This document shows positions 1 through 12,900 of a stretch of 64,000 nucleotides of DNA, piece after piece (the stretch's first letter is position 1; each line of letters begins with the position of its first letter). The position numbers and the translations under genes are program-made. Origin of the DNA: Symbiodinium natans (lineage: Eukaryota; Sar; Dinophyceae; Suessiales; Symbiodiniaceae). A model generated the notes under the pieces. It was not told where the DNA came from and ran no database searches. It saw only the letters and a program-made list of their open reading frames with translations. The stretch covers positions 200,787-264,786 of the forward strand of contig CAJNDS010002831.1 of the NCBI GenBank assembly GCA_905221605.1, in the 5' to 3' direction.

Positions 1-123
1 CGGCGCGGCGTGCAAGGGCCGCTTGGTACGTGGCAGCTCGGGGGGGGGGGAGGGGGGGGGGGCCTTGTGCCTCTTTTTTGTTTGGGTGTAGGGTTTAGGG
101 TTCGGGTTTTTGGGTTTAAGGAG

Positions 124-125
<2 letters not shown>

Positions 126-163
<38 letters not shown>
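126..163 (+). repeat. Poly-G run, 38 bases
   Basis: Uninterrupted G run directly following TTTAGGG-like text. Runs of this kind recur on both strands through the window; this one could form G-quadruplex structure. Confidence 0.95.
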
Positions 164-165
<2 letters not shown>

Positions 166-358
166 ACTTGTGCCTGTTTTCAGGGTGCTTTTCCCCCTTG
201 TACCCCCGGATTGGGAGGGAACCTTGTGTATTACCTTGTGTAGTTGGGGGGCAACTTGTGTCAAGAGACGACAGGAGGGACCCTTCTAAGGGACCTTAGG
301 GTTTATCTTCAAGGGACTTATATGGGGCGCCTTGTGCTTTAAAAGGGTGCTGAAGGTT

Positions 359-456
359 CGGATGGTGCTCCTTCTACTAAGAGTCCTTCATAGGGATTAT
401 AGTACTTTCCTATTGTAAGCCCCATTAAGGACTGTGAGGATAGGGGGGAACATCCC
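359..456. mobile_element. Inverted-repeat element, family B (GGGATGTTCC ends), copy 1
   Basis: Starts GGATGGTGCTCC and ends GGGGGGAACATCCC. The internal text (GGGATTATAGTAC, CCCCATTAAGGACTGT) recurs in the copy at 35574-35674. No protein-coding capacity; MITE-like. Confidence 0.65.
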
Positions 457-575
457 AATGAAGGGGCTTGAAGGGGCCGAAAGTACTCAAAAGGGTTGCA
501 CTTTCAGAGATGCGATCGTCCGGGGGTGCGCATGCGACTCTTGCTCTTGGGGTCTCCCTAAAAGCCTATAAAGCC

Positions 576-640
576 CTGGGGTTTAGGGTTTAGGGTTTAG
601 GGTTTAGGGTTTAGAGTTTCGGGTTTAGGGTTTAGGGCCC
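576..640 (+). repeat. Interstitial TTTAGGG array
   Basis: About nine TTTAGGG units with single-base variants (TTTAGAG, TTTCGGG). Confidence 0.95.
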
Positions 641-995
641 TTAAAGACCTTGAAGCGCTGCCACGTGGCCCCCCGAAAGTACTGAGGACGCCATACTAGC
701 AGATGAGCACCGAGACAAGGCAGGGGGCTGTGGTCGTTCTTGGGGACCAAATCTGAACCCTAAAAACTGGGGTCATGTACCCCCTAAAGTATATGAACCC
801 TCAACTCTTTTTATGCGGTCTTCGGGTTTCAAGGGCGCCTCAGTTTGCACAGTCCTAGGTAGGATAAGGGGGACCCTTAAAGGGGAACCCCTTCTTAACC
901 CTCTTCTGGCTCTCTTAAACAGGGACCCTATTCAGAGGGTCTATATCCCCAAGGGTGGGTCCTTGGGACCAGTCCCCCGGCTTCCTGAAATCCAG

Positions 996-3900
996 GAGAA
1001 CTCCAAGCAGCAGCTGGAGCTCGCAGCGCAGGAGACGTGCTCCCGCAGCTCTTTGCTGCTTAAGGGTTTAGGGTTTAGGGTTTAGGGTTTTTTGGGTTAG
1101 TCTTTTGCGCGGGAGTGGGCACGGCAGAGTCCATACACAACAGCAATCACAGTCAGCAAAGTGACGGCAGAATTTCCTTCAAGGAAAATGCCGAACCCCG
1201 AGCGGCAGCGTGAGTTTTGCAAAGGGGGCTGGTCTGCGAGGAGAGTGGCATGACGAAGGGCGCCATTCTGGCGCTCAACAGCGACACGCTCAAAATGGAA
1301 CGGCAGAAGCAGCTAGGCAGCTTAGTTTCTTTTGCGCTACTTGGGGTATCTATATTATCCCCCTTGGGAATTATTGTTTCTTTTGTTTATAAAAAACCCA
1401 AGAGGATATTAAAAGTAGTGTTTTTATTAAGGTTCTAAGGGGAGTATAGGTATTGGGTTTTCTTGATTGATTCATTCATTCCCCCCCTCCGACGTAGTAT
1501 TCGCACTGCCTGGAATAAGGACCTTTTATAAGAACAGTGATGATCTATTTGGGTTGCTATTTGTCGCAGGGGCACGCGCGCGCGGTCGAGCGCGCACGCA
1601 CGCGCGCGGTCGCGCGCTCGCGCGTGCGCCGGTGAGTGGGCGGGGGGGGTGGGCTGGTGGTGGTTTGTCAGTTGCATTCAGCATCACAAAGTGCAAGCAA
1701 AGCCGCACAAACACCTCTGCTGCCGGTGCAAAATTCCTAAGCTCCTCTGCTTCATGCTTCAGGGGCGGGAAGAAAAAAGACCCATTCTACTTGGGTTCCT
1801 CACCTGGAATTTAGGGACCGTGCGGGGGTGTGTTGGGCCGAACTGCAAGGGGAGTAGCCGAGGCTGCTGCGCGCCCAAGAGAACGAGCGAGCGTGGCTGA
1901 AATCGGCCCCTGGAAATGACAAGGGTTTAGGGTTAGGGTTTAGGGTTTAGGGTTTAGGGTTTAGGGTTTAGGGTTTAGGGTTTAGGGTTTAGGGTTTAGG
2001 GTTTAGGGTTTAGGAGGGATCTCGGAGCCCTCCAAGGGGGTTTGTAGGGTTGAGGGTCAGTGGAGGAGCCATACTGACAGGATTTGGGTTAGGTGCTGAT
2101 CATGCGGGGTGGTGGGGTGGTGGGGGGGGTTTATGGCAGTTTATGAGCTTTAGCCGAGCTGAAGCAGTTTCGCACCACAGACTTGACGGGACAGGTTGAT
2201 ACGAGCCTTGTCTTACGCAAGGATTAGGGGCCAGAGCAGCTAATATATTCCCACATTCCCAAACATCTGAAGCAAGCAGGCTCAGGTGCCCCAACAATAA
2301 TGTGGCACAGTGGCATTGAGCAATTGAGCTGCGGTCTGGCTGAAACGTTCGTGTCGTGACGAGACTGTGCAGGCCTTTAAGCAGGCCGAGTAGAGCACAT
2401 GCCAAGGCATGCTCAACGGCATCACACGGCTTGAGAAAGCACAGTATCCTCCGTTGTTTCCCGGCTGTTCCCCGCAATGAACACCTCAAGGCTTGCTACA
2501 GTAACTGAAAAAGCTCAACGCCGCATTCCAGCACCTGCATTCTCCAGCAACTCAGACCCCGAAGCCCAAAAGCAAAACGTCAAAGAAAGGCCTTGGGCGA
2601 AGCCTGTAGGTCACTGGACTGCCCCACAGCCAAGCTTTAAAGGGGGTTGAATGGGTTGAGGGTTCAGGGACATGTAGTGTCCCAGATGCAACAGAAAGGT
2701 TTACAGGTTTCTAGGGCAACCGCGCCAAGCAAAGTAGGCCCCCTCCTCCCAAGCCCTCGACCCTCAAAGCCCGCCAAAAAGAAGCTCAGGCCCTCCAGTG
2801 CGAGCTCAACCAGCTGAAGCAGCTGGAGCATGCCAACCTGGTACTTCAGACGGAGGCGTCTTGGTCACCTAAAGCCTGTAGCCCTCGCAACCTGCAGCTC
2901 TGCGGGCCTGGAATGCCCTAAACCACATTTCCCCAGGAAACCCTAGCTACATGACCGCTCGCAGTGCGTTTCGCAGCCCCCAACAGCTAAACCCTCCGAG
3001 GGGAGTCCTCCTAGAAGATGGAACGATACAGAGAAGATTAGTATGGTCCCCCTGCGCAAGGATGACACCTTCAAATCGAGAAGTGTGCCAAGTCAAAAAA
3101 AATCCCTGGAAGTCACCTTCAGCCCGGAAGTCCAACAAAGCCGGACTTCGAAGACCTCAAAAAGGGGGTGCGAACATCAGCGGAGTGCTGCCCCAGCTCT
3201 TAAAAGTCAGATGAAAAAGAAGCTTTCTTAGCTTTGGTGGGCTTCCCCCTGCGGCAAACCCTTGGCAAAGCTGCAGAGCAGTTGAACAACCTCCGAGGCG
3301 AACGACAAGGAAGAGAAGATGAGGGAACAGTCCCGAAAGCTCCTTGTTCTGCGCGGAGAGATTTTTGACCACGTTTCCGGGCCTCCTCTCTGCACAGGAT
3401 TCCGGTACTTTCCGGCACCTTAATTTCCCGGGTTATAAGGCTGCTAAGCCGTATGTGGGGGCTCCCGTGCAAGAAACAATCACGAACTAAGGATTCGTCT
3501 GGGGATTTCCATGAGACAAGCTACGGCCTGACACAAACGCTCGAGACAACGCCAAGAGCCCCCAAGTCCTACGTGTTTAACCTTCAAGCCTCATAGCCCC
3601 AAAGCGTTGAATACCCAAAGCCCCTAAGTTGCCCCGAAGCCCGAAAAATCAGTGAGCTTCCCACCACCCGCTGCCCATGGAATGCAGGTATGTGACAGCT
3701 AACTTCCTCTGGGGCCTCAGGTTGTAGCAAGTCTACAGTGTGCCTGCGTGAGCCTTTTAAGTACACCGGAGTTGAACAAAGGTCCAAAAGCCTCAGAGCT
3801 ATCGTAAGGCTCCAGCACACTTGCATGTTCACTGCAGGTTCTGAAAGAAGGGGTAAGATTAGTAACCGTTAGCTGGTTGTGACCATATATTCGCCCTCAA

Positions 3901-6900
3901 CAAAAGCCACTTGAAAGCAACTGGGCCCTGCACGCTCACGTCGAAAGCACCCGCAAAACCCGACATCGAAATCACCCCAGAATCTGGAGATGTCCCCTAA
4001 ACCCTATTTTGGTTACAACCAAGGCTCAAAGAGCTGAACGACAAGCGCGCCATGGAAGAGGAGCGTAAGCAGATGGACACCTGGCCGGGGCTGAACCGAG
4101 ACCCAGTCTCTCTAGGGTTTAGGGTTTAGGGTTTAGGCTTTGGGGTTTAGGGTCCAGGAGTTCAGGAGTTTAGGGGGTTAGGGTTTACGGTTTAGGGGTA
4201 AATACTCTATACGTCCTCTATTGCCCCCGCCTCGTGGCGGCTGTTGAATCTTAAGGCCCTGCGGCTGGCAAAACTTGGGGCCATTTCTGAGCCCTGACAG
4301 TTGACTTTTTCGACGTACCCAAGGAGCCCAGTACCCCCAAAATTATGGAAGATGCTCGGATCCCCGGGTTTTGGGGTTTGCTAAGGAGCTGGACGCGCGG
4401 CAGAAGCTCGAGAAGCAGCTCGCCAAAGAGGTGTCACGGCGAAGGGGAAGGGGGGGGGGGGGGGGGTCGGTGAAGGAAGCCATTCCACACACGCTCGAAG
4501 CCCCACAAGCCCTGCAAGGGGGGCATGTGAGTTTCGAGGGCACAAGCTTCTGTGTTTCGCCGCCCCCAAGAACCCGACTTGACGCCATTCTCTGCAAATA
4601 CATCTTTATATACATATATATATATGTGTGTGTTCAATATAAACACACACACACACACATATATCTACATACCATGGTGTGTTTCGAACTCTGCCAGGAG
4701 TTCCACAAGCAGCAGCTGGAGCTTCAGAGCAAGGCCAGTGACGGTATTCCAGGGTTCACGACATGGTTTCGGCCGCGCATAAAGACTTGACCTCTCCCCA
4801 AAAGGTCCCCCAAGGCCATGAGGTGTGGCGCAGGGAGAGGAGAGAGGCGAGAGAGACGAAGGGAGAGCACAGAGAGAGGAGAGAATGACACAGAGAGAGA
4901 GGGAGAGAGAGGGTGCAGTGTCCGCGTTGAAGGCGAAGTTGGATGCCCAGAAGGCGAAGGAGGCCTATGAAGCTTGGCAAAAAGCCTGAGGCACCCTGCT
5001 TGGGAACCAGGTCCGTGTTGCTACTCCGTCCTTGGGAGTCAGGGGCTGCACAGCTCGGAGAGTGAGAGGGACTGCTGGGAACGATCCTGTTTTGGGAGAT
5101 TTACAAAGCTGCTTAAGAAGATGTAAAGCCCAGACTTCCTCAAGCCCTCCGCACCCTGCAGTGACATCCTGAAATCCCTGAAGAGAATTCCCTAAACCCT
5201 AAACCCTAAACCCTAAACTCTCCAGCCTCTGAAGTAAGGAGAGGCAGGTCCGCGAGGCGGAGCGCAAGCGTGAGATCGAGCGGGAGAAAGAGAGGAAGCG
5301 AGAGCAGGAGCTCACTCCCGTGGCTGACGGGAATAGGGTTTAGGGTTGAGGGTTGAGGGTTGAGGGCGGCTCGCCCACGAATGTTTTCGAAGCCGGATTG
5401 CAGGCTTGTCTCAAGGCGTGTTCTAAAATATGTTTTTTTTTTTTTCTTAAGGGGGGGGGGGGGCGGGGGAGGGGGGCCTTGTTCATAAGTCTTACCAAGA
5501 GTTATGTGTAAGGCGACAGGGAGTTCTCTCAGGCATATTTGGCCTTGGGAGCGTTGGTCGGCAGTTGAGTCCGGGATGTTTAGGTGGAGCTGCCGCTGCA
5601 AGGTCGAGCCTGCGCCACTCAGGGCCCTCAACCCTACCTAACCCAATTTCCATGATCGAAATGCATGCTGTGGACATCCCCTACAGTGGATGGCCCTGCT
5701 GCCTAGGATTGAGGAGTTCAAAAGGGCCACCCCCTGCGAATCAAGCTCCTTGTGCAGGTCCCTAAACTCCAAGCATCTCAATGCCCTGACGAGCCAAAGC
5801 GCGGAGAACGTCCGAAGGAGCACCGAGAACTCCAGGCGCGCAAGGACGAGATGAAGGCCCAAGACCAGCGGAGGCGCGGTGTTGATTTGTTTTTTTGGAG
5901 GGGGGGGTATGTAGGGTTTGTAGGCTTTAGCGCCATAGGCGCTGGGTGCACACAAGAGGGTTTCAAGTGCAAGGATGTGGGGTCTTGGGTTTCTGCAGAG
6001 TTTGGGTCGACACCTGGTGGGGTTTCCGTGTGGGGCTGCGCAGAAGACGTTGTTGTGGGCCGTGGGCAATGGCCTTCCCTTTCATGGCTTGCACCGCGCG
6101 CAAGCCTGTAACCCCCAAGAGGCCCGGAAAGCATCAGCCATCGTACATTCCAACCCCCCAAAGTGTGTGAAACCCAGCACGATGCGCCAACATCCCCGAG
6201 TGTTCTTGCAAATGTCGAAGGGAGGTTACGCCGCTTAGATTCTCATGCTCCTCTGGTTCGTTGACTTTGTGTTAGGTGGTGTCGCTGGCGTCCTTTGATA
6301 ATTCAGGTCTGCCTCGCTGGATATGGCATACCTGGGAGCACGCAAAGAGCCCAATACCCCCTCGTCAATGAACAGACATAAAAGTAAAACAAAGGAGTTT
6401 CCTGAATGAAGGCGTATGGGGCTCTCTGGGGGCAGCTCATAGTGGCAGCTCCGCTGCCTTAAGGCGCCTAAGCATTCGGGTGCAGGACGGACCTTATGGC
6501 CCAGAAGCAGGCGGCATTCCAGGACGGATTCCGGCCCCGTAGGCACAGGGTCCAGGTTTGCTAAAGGGGTCGGGATAAGTACGAATCGTACTCCCGTATG
6601 GTCCCTACATCATTCCACTAGAATTACACCCCCAAACCTGTTCTAGTCATTAAGGCCCCTATACTGGTCCTGCCATTATGAGGACTTCAGGGAGCTACCC
6701 TGCGTTTTGCAACAGGCGAGAGAGTGAGTGCTCCAGGATCGAAGCCTTCACACGGCTTGCAAGGAGGTTGAGGGCCCTAAACCCTAAACCCTAAACCCTA
6801 AACCCTAAACCCTAAACCCCGAGCTTTTTTGGGTTCAGGGTTTGCATGGCTTCAGTCTTGGAAGCCCTGAAGCCCTCAGCAACATGCGGACTGCAGGACC

Positions 6901-9900
6901 TCCTCATGCAGCGCAAGGAGGCCCGAGACATGCGGATCTACAACAGCATCCAGGCCACCTCCCTCCTCAAAGCTGCAAAACACAGCTTCGGGGAAACTGG
7001 GGGGACTCTGGGGAATTTTTTTTTGTTCGGCGGCTTCCTGCCGTTTGCCGTCAGGAATCCGCTGCTGAGTTCGGGGAGGGCCGAAACGCGAAAGATCTTC
7101 GTGCCTTGAGAGCCTGCCGTTCTGGTGATTCTGGTGTCCGGGCGTGAGTTGCTTGTGGTTTCTGGTGTTCCCAAGTGTCACCTGAAGGAGACCTACAATC
7201 TGAAGTAACTTCGTGCCCACCTATTTGGGCCAAACAATGGTGCCCACGACATTTTGTCAAGACATGTTGTGAGTTCATGGGCTTAGGGGGGTTGATTCTA
7301 AATGCTCAGGGATTGGAAACCCCAAATAGCCGTAAACGGGAAGCCCCCAAAAAACAGCTCTAAGTAGCCCCTGAGGGCCCTAAACCTCAAAACGCAAGCT
7401 CCTCAACCCCAAGTACGCACCTCAACCCAAACTTTGAGAGCCTGCTGTTGCAGAGAGCGCTCGCAGAAAACCCGAAACCCTAAACCCCAAATCAACCCCT
7501 TAAGCCGCTTGAGAGGCGAATCAAGAGCTGGAGCAGAAGCGAAGGGACGATTTCGAGACACTGGGGTCGCATCCTTTTTCCTTTTTTTTTTTTTTTTTTT
7601 TTTTGGGGGGGGGGGGGGTTTGGGTTTAGGGTTTAGGGTTAAAGGTTCAGGGTCTTAGGGTTTCAGGGCTTTAGAACATGTATCTACGGGTTGGTAGTTA
7701 CATGACTACATGGGTCCCCGAATAGATGGTCCCTTGCCAGCTTGAAGGGTCCTGAGGGCTCTGGGCCTCTAAGGTTGTTCGGGCTGCCAGGATTTCAGGG
7801 TCTTATTGTTTCATTGGTTCAGAGTTGTTAAGGGGACTGCAGGGCTCTGATTCTGTTAGGTCTTTTGGTGTTCGTAAATAAAGTGCGTATAAGGTCTTTT
7901 TTGGGGGTTTTCGTCAAGGTGTTTTTGCGGTCTGTTTGGGGTGTTGCGTTTAGGAGTGTGTGTGTGTGTGTGCCTACAGTCTTTTGTTCTGGGCTCGGCT
8001 TCTTCACGCGCCGCAGGGGCATTGCGATTTAGGTTTCGGGCTCAGCCCTCTGACTAAGGAAAAATCTAGGACCCAAAGCCTGCAGGAAGTACGTAGGGTT
8101 CATAGTCCGTGTGTCCCCAAAAGGACACCCCACCATACACACTCACGCTACATACGCTCACCAATAGCAGTAGGCTAAACACCAAGTATCATAGAAACCC
8201 CTCACCAATAGCAGTAAGACAAATACCCTAAGCCCTCACCAATACCAGTAAGATAAATACCTTGGGATGTTCCCCCTGATGCTAGCGGTCCGTAAAAGGG
8301 ATCTAGCCTCCTCTATCACAATCCCTATTGCCCTATTCAGGGCTGCTAGTATAAGGTGGGAACATCCTAATAAATGCCCAATATCATATCTTAAACCCTA
8401 AACCCCAAACCCCAAGCTCTAAGACCTATACCACTAAACCCTATACCCTAAACCCTATACCCTAAACGTTATAAACCCTAAACCCTATAAACCCTAAACC
8501 CTAAACCCTAAACCCCAAACCCTACCGCCACTCTCAGGAAGAAGCAGTCCGACGATGCGGCGCGGGAGGAGCGGCTGATGCAGGCCCTGGCCTTGAAGCA
8601 GGAGGAGAGCGCGAAGAGGCCTTCTTGGGGTTTGGGGAGGGTGTAGGGTTTAGGGTTTAGGGTTTAGGGTTTCGGGGGTTTAGGGTTTATAAGAGTTTAG
8701 GGTGAGGAGAAGGGCGCGAGGAGGAGGCCTTCTTGGGAGGGCTTTGGGGAGAGGCTTGGGGGGGGGGGGTTAGGGGGTGTTCAGGATGTTTCGGGTTGGG
8801 AAAGGCTTGGGCTCTCTGGTGTTAGGGGACTGCAATAAAAGGGAAAGCCTTTTGGGATTTTTCAAGATGTATGAACTATGGACCATGCCACCCTCAGTGC
8901 ATGCTTGAAAAAAAGGCGTTGGGTTTGGGGGTCTGGGCAGTGTCGGTCGGAGTACAAGGGATTTGGATCTTGGGTTTTTGGGTACCCAAAGAGCCCAAAT
9001 ACCCCTTAAGGAAGGAAGTGCCTTAAACCATACGAAGGATCCCTATACAGATGAAGGCATATCCCTAGGTTCAGAGGTATTGGGCTTCGTTGGGAGGGTC
9101 AGCTTGGCGCACTTTTAACTTCACGCTCGACTCTCGACCCGACAGAGCTCCCCAGTTCGACGGTCAAGGCAGCGTCTACTGAGACAGATGAACTCCAAGC
9201 TCCAAGCCATGTCTGTTTTGTGGGAGGAACCAGAAAGCTAACACCTGTTTTTGTTCCCTTGCTAGTGGAGAAGTGCCTCAGCTGACGACTCGGCTCCTCC
9301 CTCCCACCAAAACTCCGGGCAATAAGGATCTTCCAGGCACTTTTTTTATCATGTAGTCGATGAGGCTTGGTGTGAACATGTTCATCTTTGGTGGGATTGT
9401 TCAGGCCTAACTGGCCCGACCTTTCCGGGTCATGTTTTGGGTTGGGTGGTAGAGCTTAAAGTTCCACCACGCCTTGAAGTTGGGCTTCCACCTGCAGAGG
9501 TCCTTCCAAACGATGATGAAGCGCCAGGCTCGAATTACAAGCACGCGTGATCCTTTATCAAGCAGGGCTGCATTGGCCTAAGCCCTAAACCCTACTGGCT
9601 CTTAGTTCTTCGTGCAACCTTCCCCGACAGCAGCCCAGAAAGCTTCCGCCTTTGGCCGGTTCGAAATTGCCATGGTTCTTCTTCCGGCCTGATGGATTTT
9701 ATATTGGGTTTAAGAGGGTTGGGCTTCGACTGATCATCCTATAGAATGCCCTTGGTATGTGTGTCCCATGATTTGACATGCCGTCCTAGACGGAGTTTTG
9801 TGCAGCCCGGGATGGCTCTTTCCAAAATGGTTCAACATGAAGGGGCCCTTAAGCAGAGGTCATCAAGGAGGAGGCCATGCGCCGCGCGGAGGAGCGCCGA

Positions 9901-12900
9901 ACGGCCATCCTCGACCAGCAGGAGGCGGGAGGCTTCGGAGTCCTTCGGAGCTGAGTCTTCTGCTCCCTATTACATACCCCAAACCCGAAGGATCCTTAGG
10001 ACGAACAAGAACTCCCGACTTTAGCCCTAAAACTGCTAAAGCCTAAACGTTAAGGTGAACTCCACTGAACTACTAAAGCCTTGCTAGGCCCTAAGCCCGA
10101 AACCCGAAATCTCAACAAGCCATATTCACCCTAAGCCCAGGAGACCGAGTATCGGCTTATGGAACACGAGGCCAAGAAGGAGCCGCGCAAAGCATCTTTC
10201 GTTTTTTTTTTTTTGGGGGGGGGGGGGGGGGTTGGGGTTTAGGGTTTTGGGGTTTAGGGTTTTGGGGTTTAGGGTTTAGGGTTTCGGGTTTAGGGATCCT
10301 CGATTGAGCCTGGGTTCAAAAAGGGCGAGGATCCCTGCAAGCGTGTTGCAAGGGTTTGGCATCATCGCCCGGATGCAAGAAAGGTTTCGGGCTTTGAGCT
10401 TTGCAGGAGCGGTACCTGGACTTTAAGCGCGAGTTGGACGGCCTCCGCTCCAAGAACAAGGATCTTCCACGGAGCAAAAAAAAGGTTTTGGTCGATTTCA
10501 TGGGCCACGTTGTCTGCTTTTCGTTTGCTAGATGGCTAGATGGTAGCGAATCTGACATTGGGGACGTCTTCCAGGGATGCTGAGTTGCTCGGCTTCTGTT
10601 GCGCGCGATAGGGTCGTGCGAAGTGATTTCGGATCACACGAGGCACTTGCCACCAATCAGATCAATTGGCTCATGAGAGAACGACGTGCTGTAGGGAGGC
10701 TCCTTGCAGGGAGACCTAAGACGCTTAAAACCCTGAACCCGAAAACCCTAAGGTTTGAACCCTCTAGGTTGTGCGTGATGTGTCTGAGCCCCTCTTTTGC
10801 CGCTCTCTTGTTCACTTCAGAGAGCCTAAACCCTAAACCCTAAACCCTAAACCCTAAACCCCCCCAAAGAAGCAAGGAGATCAACGTCGAGAGGCAGAGG
10901 AGGCGCGAGGACTTCGAGAGGGAGTCGGTCGCCGACGCCGTGCGGAAGAAGGAGACCCCAGATCTCTTCCCTGGTGACTTTTTTTTTGCTTTTTCAGTAC
11001 AGTAATAATAATGATGATAGTGTTTTTTGCTGTTTTTTTGCTTTTTCAGTACAGTAATGGTAATGATAATTTTTTTGCTGTTTAGGTACAGGAAGAATCT
11101 TTGCATGTAGTTGTTTGGAGTAAACATGTCTAGTGTTGAAGCTAGAATGTGCATTTCCTTACGATCATGACGGTTTTTCTTCTGTAATTCGGGGTATTGT
11201 GATTATACTGTATTTGTTATGCTGTTGCTGTTGGGTTGCTTTTCTTACAATTCATGCCATTCAAGATATCCCTGCGTAGTTCTTACTTCACAGCTGGGCT
11301 GAGATCTTACACACTTCCCTCCCCAACAACCCCATTCTACACGGCTCTGGCCCAAGTTGCCTGCGTTGGCACCACGCGGATGCATGCAGCGGCCTTGGAC
11401 AATGCAGGGGAAAGCGCTGCAGACAGAGGAGGATGAGATTTTCCTGTCCCTTCTGGATCGACTACGAGAAGAGCATGAGCTCCAAGTGCAGAACTTGAGC
11501 AGCAAGATTGCGGAGTTGCAAAAGAAGCTTGACAGTGCGGGGCGTGAGATGTCACGGCATGACCTTGGTGGCGAGGCCGATGGTGGACACTCCATGGGCC
11601 TGGACGACCACAAAGTCAAAGCCGAAGCCAGCGAGGGCCTGCAGGCAGGCAGGACCAGCACTAACGGCGGAGGGTCGCCTAAAATGGGGAAGAGCTCACA
11701 GTTCACCCACCTGGGCATCCACAACAACAATGCGGAAGGCTGGCGGGACGCGACTGGGAACTGGATTCATCGCTATCGCCGCTTTGTGCAAAGTGCCGTG
11801 TTCGAGACCTCCTTTGCCAGCTTGATCATCTTCAATGCCTTGGTGATGGCTGCTGACGTCCAAGTCGTAGGAATAGACATTGGGGCAGATCTTGCATATG
11901 CGACGTATATGCCAACATCTCAGACCGCACCCTGGGCAAGGCCGATGTTTGAATATTTTGAGTGGTTTTTTGGTGTCGCCTTCACGGTTGAGATCGTCAT
12001 GAAATTCACTGCGTTCGGCTTGGACTTTGTCAAAGATCTTTGGAACTGGATTGATACATTCATTGTGTTGTGCTGGTACATCGATGTGGTCGCCAACGAC
12101 ATCTTGCCCATCAATACAACACTGCTGCGTTTGCTGCGCTTGGCGCGGCTCCTGCGATTGCTCAGGCTGGTTCGGCTGATCAAAACTTTTGATTCACTTT
12201 ACCTCATGACGACGGCTTTGAAAGGAAGTGCTCTTATTCTGACCTGGGCCTGTGTATTGCTGATGGTCATGCAGATACTGCTGGCTCTCCTTCTGAACCA
12301 GGTGTTGTATGCCGTATACTTCCCCAGCAACGACTACCCCCTGGCCGAGAAATTGGAATTGTTCGAATATTTTGGGACGTTTTCTCGCTCAATGCTTTCA
12401 ATGTTCGAAATAACGCTGGGTAACTGGCCACCTGTATGTAGGCTCTTGTCCGAAAAAGTTTCAGAATGGTTCATGTTGCTTTGCGTTCTGCACAAGCTGA
12501 TCATTGGCTTTGCAGTTGTGGGGGTGATCAATGGCGTCTTCATCCAGGAGACCTTCAAAGTAGCATCCTCAGACAACCAAATCATGATGAGGCAAAAAGA
12601 GCGCTCTTCGAATCTCCACGAGATGAAAATGCGACAGCTGTTTCTAGAAGCTGATGAAGATCAAGACGGCCTCGTAAGTCGGGAGGAGTGGCGTGCTCTT
12701 GTAAGCCATCCTGCTGTACAGTTGCTTGCCTTGGCCAAGAGTTGAAAGCTTTAAACGCTCTTCGCCTTTCCTTATACTTACTATACAAGCAACTAGAAGA
12801 GTTCTATAAAGGTTGAACTGTTGAACACCTTTTTGTTATTCCTCATATTATGGTTCTTGCAGAGAAGTATCAGGTTATGGCTTGGGTCCATGGACCTGGA

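Larger units (their letters stand above)
1..995. other. Repeat-rich sequence without a supported exon
   Basis: Contains a 38-base G run (126-163), a TTTAGGG array (about 576-640) and a copy of the GGGATGTTCC inverted-repeat element (359-456). The missing N-terminal exons of the coiled-coil gene could lie here, but I see no open stretch with the right composition and splice signals. Confidence 0.5.

Noticed and set aside
11341-11356. Possible spliced-leader relic (CTGGCCCAAG) just before the channel start
   Set aside because: Only about 8 of the last 10 bases agree with the known leader end TTGGCTCAAG; too weak to call.
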